From Candidatus Competibacteraceae bacterium (GTDB lineage: Bacteria; Pseudomonadota; Gammaproteobacteria; Competibacterales; Competibacteraceae): DNA of 6,839 bases. Shown here piece by piece: positions 5,721 to 6,839 of the stretch. The stretch's first letter is position 1. Each line of letters starts with the position of its first letter. The translations under genes and the position numbers were made by a program. Location of the stretch: contig JAGRHI010000120.1 in the NCBI GenBank assembly GCA_020445045.1, forward strand, positions 8,786 to 15,624, written 5' to 3'. The notes beneath the pieces were generated by a model. It saw nothing but the letters and a program-made list of their open reading frames with translations, was not told the origin of the DNA and did not search any database.

Positions 5721-6602
5721 ATGAAGATGGCAACGACCGCACTGGTTCCGCGCATGCAAAATCTGCCGGTACCGGTCGACAGTCTGGAGAGCTACATCCA
5801 GGCGGTCAGCCAGGTGCCGATGTTAAGCGCCGATGAAGAACAGAATCTGGCTCAGCGTCTGCAACTGCGCAACGACCTGGAAGCGGCGCAACGCTTGATC
5901 GTGGCGCACCTGCGCTTTGTGGTGCATATCGCGCGCGGCTATCTGGGTTATGGCCTGCCGCTGGGCGATTTGATCCAGGAAGGCAACATTGGCCTGATGA
6001 AAGCGGTCAAGCGTTTCGATCCGGCGCACGGCGTGCGGCTGGTCTCGTTTGCCGTGCATTGGATTCGGGCGGAAATCCACGAATTCATCCTGCGCAACTG
6101 GCGCATCGTCAAGGTGGCCACCACCAAGGCGCAACGCAAGCTGTTTTTCAAGCTGCGCGGCTCCAAGAAGCGGCTGGGTTGGCTGAACAACGAGGAAGTG
6201 AACACGGTCGCCCGCGAACTGGGCGTCAGTCCCGACAACGTGCTGGAGATGGAATCGCGCCTGAGCGGTCACGATGTCTCGTTCGACCCGGCACCGGAAG
6301 CCGATGGCAACGACGAGATCGACAGCTATGCGCCTTCGGCCTACCTGCGCGACGAGCAGGCCGATCCGTCGGAGACGCTGGAGCGGGAGGACTGGGAAGA
6401 TCAAACCGTGAGCCGGCTCGGCTCGGCGCTGGAGCGGCTGGACCCGCGCAGCCGGGACATCGTGCAACGCCGCTGGTTGAACGACGACAAGCCGACCCTG
6501 CACGAGCTGGCCGCGGAATACCAGGTATCGGCCGAACGCATCCGCCAGTTGGAAACCAACGCCATGAAGAAATTGCGGGCCGCGCTGCCGGTGGCGGCCT
6601 GA
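5721..6602 (+). CDS. rpoH: RNA polymerase heat-shock sigma factor sigma-32 (RpoH)
   Basis: This 293-residue group 3 sigma factor directs RNA polymerase to heat-shock promoters for chaperones and proteases; E. coli RpoH has 284 residues. Region 1.2 begins near LESYIQAV (22-29). Region 2 covers about 51-130, with the core-binding and -10-reading stretch GDLIQEGNIGLMKAVKRFD (82-100) followed by LVSFAVHWIRAEI. The diagnostic RpoH box reads QRKLFFKLR at 138-146. Region 4 ends in the helix-turn-helix TLHELAAEYQVSAERIRQLE (259-278), followed by NAMKKLRAAL. Nothing is truncated. A ten-codon ORF (5692-5724) overlaps the start as ATGA but probably begins at or before the sigma-70 transcript start. Upstream signals suggest HrcA repression and a second, sigma-E promoter. 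An intrinsic terminator follows 20 bp after the stop. Separating gap, own promoters and terminator suggest that rpoH is mostly its own transcription unit. Confidence 0.98.
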   Translation: MKMATTALVPRMQNLPVPVDSLESYIQAVSQVPMLSADEEQNLAQRLQLRNDLEAAQRLIVAHLRFVVHIARGYLGYGLPLGDLIQEGNIGLMKAVKRFDPAHGVRLVSFAVHWIRAEIHEFILRNWRIVKVATTKAQRKLFFKLRGSKKRLGWLNNEEVNTVARELGVSPDNVLEMESRLSGHDVSFDPAPEADGNDEIDSYAPSAYLRDEQADPSETLEREDWEDQTVSRLGSALERLDPRSRDIVQRRWLNDDKPTLHELAAEYQVSAERIRQLETNAMKKLRAALPVAA

Positions 6603-6621
6603 ACCCGACCGGATTCCCAAG

Positions 6622-6645
6622 ACCCGCCTGAACGGCGGGTTTTTT
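6622..6645 (+). terminator. Rho-independent terminator of rpoH
   Basis: The stem ACCCGCC (6622-6628) pairs with GGCGGGT (6634-6640) around the 5-base loop TGAAC. A run of six T (6640-6645) follows directly. It starts 20 bp after the rpoH stop, in the expected position and orientation. Confidence 0.93.
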
Positions 6646-6655
6646 GTTGCATGGA

Positions 6656-6684
6656 TTTTCATATGCGCCAGAAGGGATTACATT
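6656..6684 (+). promoter_or_regulatory. Weak candidate promoter for murB
   Basis: TTTTCA (6656-6661) and TACATT (6679-6684) each match four of six consensus bases with an ideal 17-bp spacer, between the rpoH terminator and the murB start. Some promoter is expected here because the terminator cuts off rpoH transcription. The region is A/T-rich, so other placements are possible. Confidence 0.3.
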
Positions 6685-6715
6685 TTGTATTTCCAGCTTG
6701 CCAAACCGGTCTTTC

Positions 6716-6839
6716 ATGAGTCAGTCAACCGCTGTTTTATCGCGCAACGTGGCGCTGCGATCCTTCAACACCTTCGGATTGCCAGCGCGCGCTGCTTGGT
6801 TTGCCGCTATCGAAACGCCAGCCCAGCTCGCCGCGTTGG
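6716..6839 (+). CDS. murB: UDP-N-acetylenolpyruvoylglucosamine reductase (MurB), N-terminal fragment cut by window
   Basis: MurB is the FAD- and NADPH-dependent reductase that converts UDP-GlcNAc-enolpyruvate to UDP-MurNAc in cytoplasmic peptidoglycan precursor synthesis. Only 41 codons are visible before the right edge. The call rests on the N-terminal block SFNTFGLPARAAWFAAIETPAQLAAL: the NTFG motif followed by an aromatic and hydrophobic stretch and an 'E-x-x-x-x-L' helix start is typical of MurB N termini. The ATG at 6716 has no strong Shine-Dalgarno (GGT 6 nt upstream). A related FAD-binding oxidoreductase cannot be excluded from so short a piece, but NTFG at this distance from the start makes MurB by far the likeliest. 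Confidence 0.82.
   Translation, partial: MSQSTAVLSRNVALRSFNTFGLPARAAWFAAIETPAQLAAL

Noticed and set aside
5823..6662. A 279-codon minus-strand ORF, and another long one at 4824-5759
   Set aside because: Both are antisense to rpoH and ftsY respectively, which are certain genes.

Overview
The window looks like a chromosomal segment of a fairly GC-rich gammaproteobacterium. It carries FtsY and a classical sigma-32 with the RpoH box, and ftsY and rpoH are neighbours, as expected for that class. A lineage close to Competibacteraceae or Chromatiales would fit, but this is only an impression from codon use and gene mix. No mobile element, RNA gene or CRISPR array was found.

Left half, minus strand. 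Four reading frames point leftwards. From right to left they are: a transmembrane Ser/Thr protein kinase (3000-4346); a doubtful 86-residue hypothetical protein (2709-2969); an N-formylglutamate amidohydrolase-family protein (1636-2454); and a large MASE1-PAS-GGDEF signalling protein (1-1550) that runs off the left edge. The last is open to the window boundary with no stop. Longer-looking ORFs on both strands over 1-1575 are its shadows.

Right half, plus strand. ftsY (4539-5618) diverges from the kinase gene. After a 102-bp gap comes rpoH (5721-6602), closed by a clear intrinsic terminator. Next is the first 41 codons of murB (6716 to the edge). In Escherichia coli ftsE and ftsX lie between ftsY and rpoH; here they are absent.

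The most interesting part is the ftsY-rpoH gap. It holds a near-perfect CIRCE operator (HrcA-binding inverted repeat, 17 of 18 arm bases) at 5657-5683. The repeat lies exactly on a sigma-70-type promoter: its left arm supplies the -35 (TTGGCA) and its right arm runs into the -10 (TAAAAT). Just upstream is a perfect sigma-E -35 (GGAACTT) with a fair -10 (TCTTA). Read together, rpoH may be repressed by HrcA at its housekeeping promoter and also switched on by envelope stress. That would link the HrcA, sigma-E and sigma-32 stress circuits at one short site. All of this is read from sequence and is untested.
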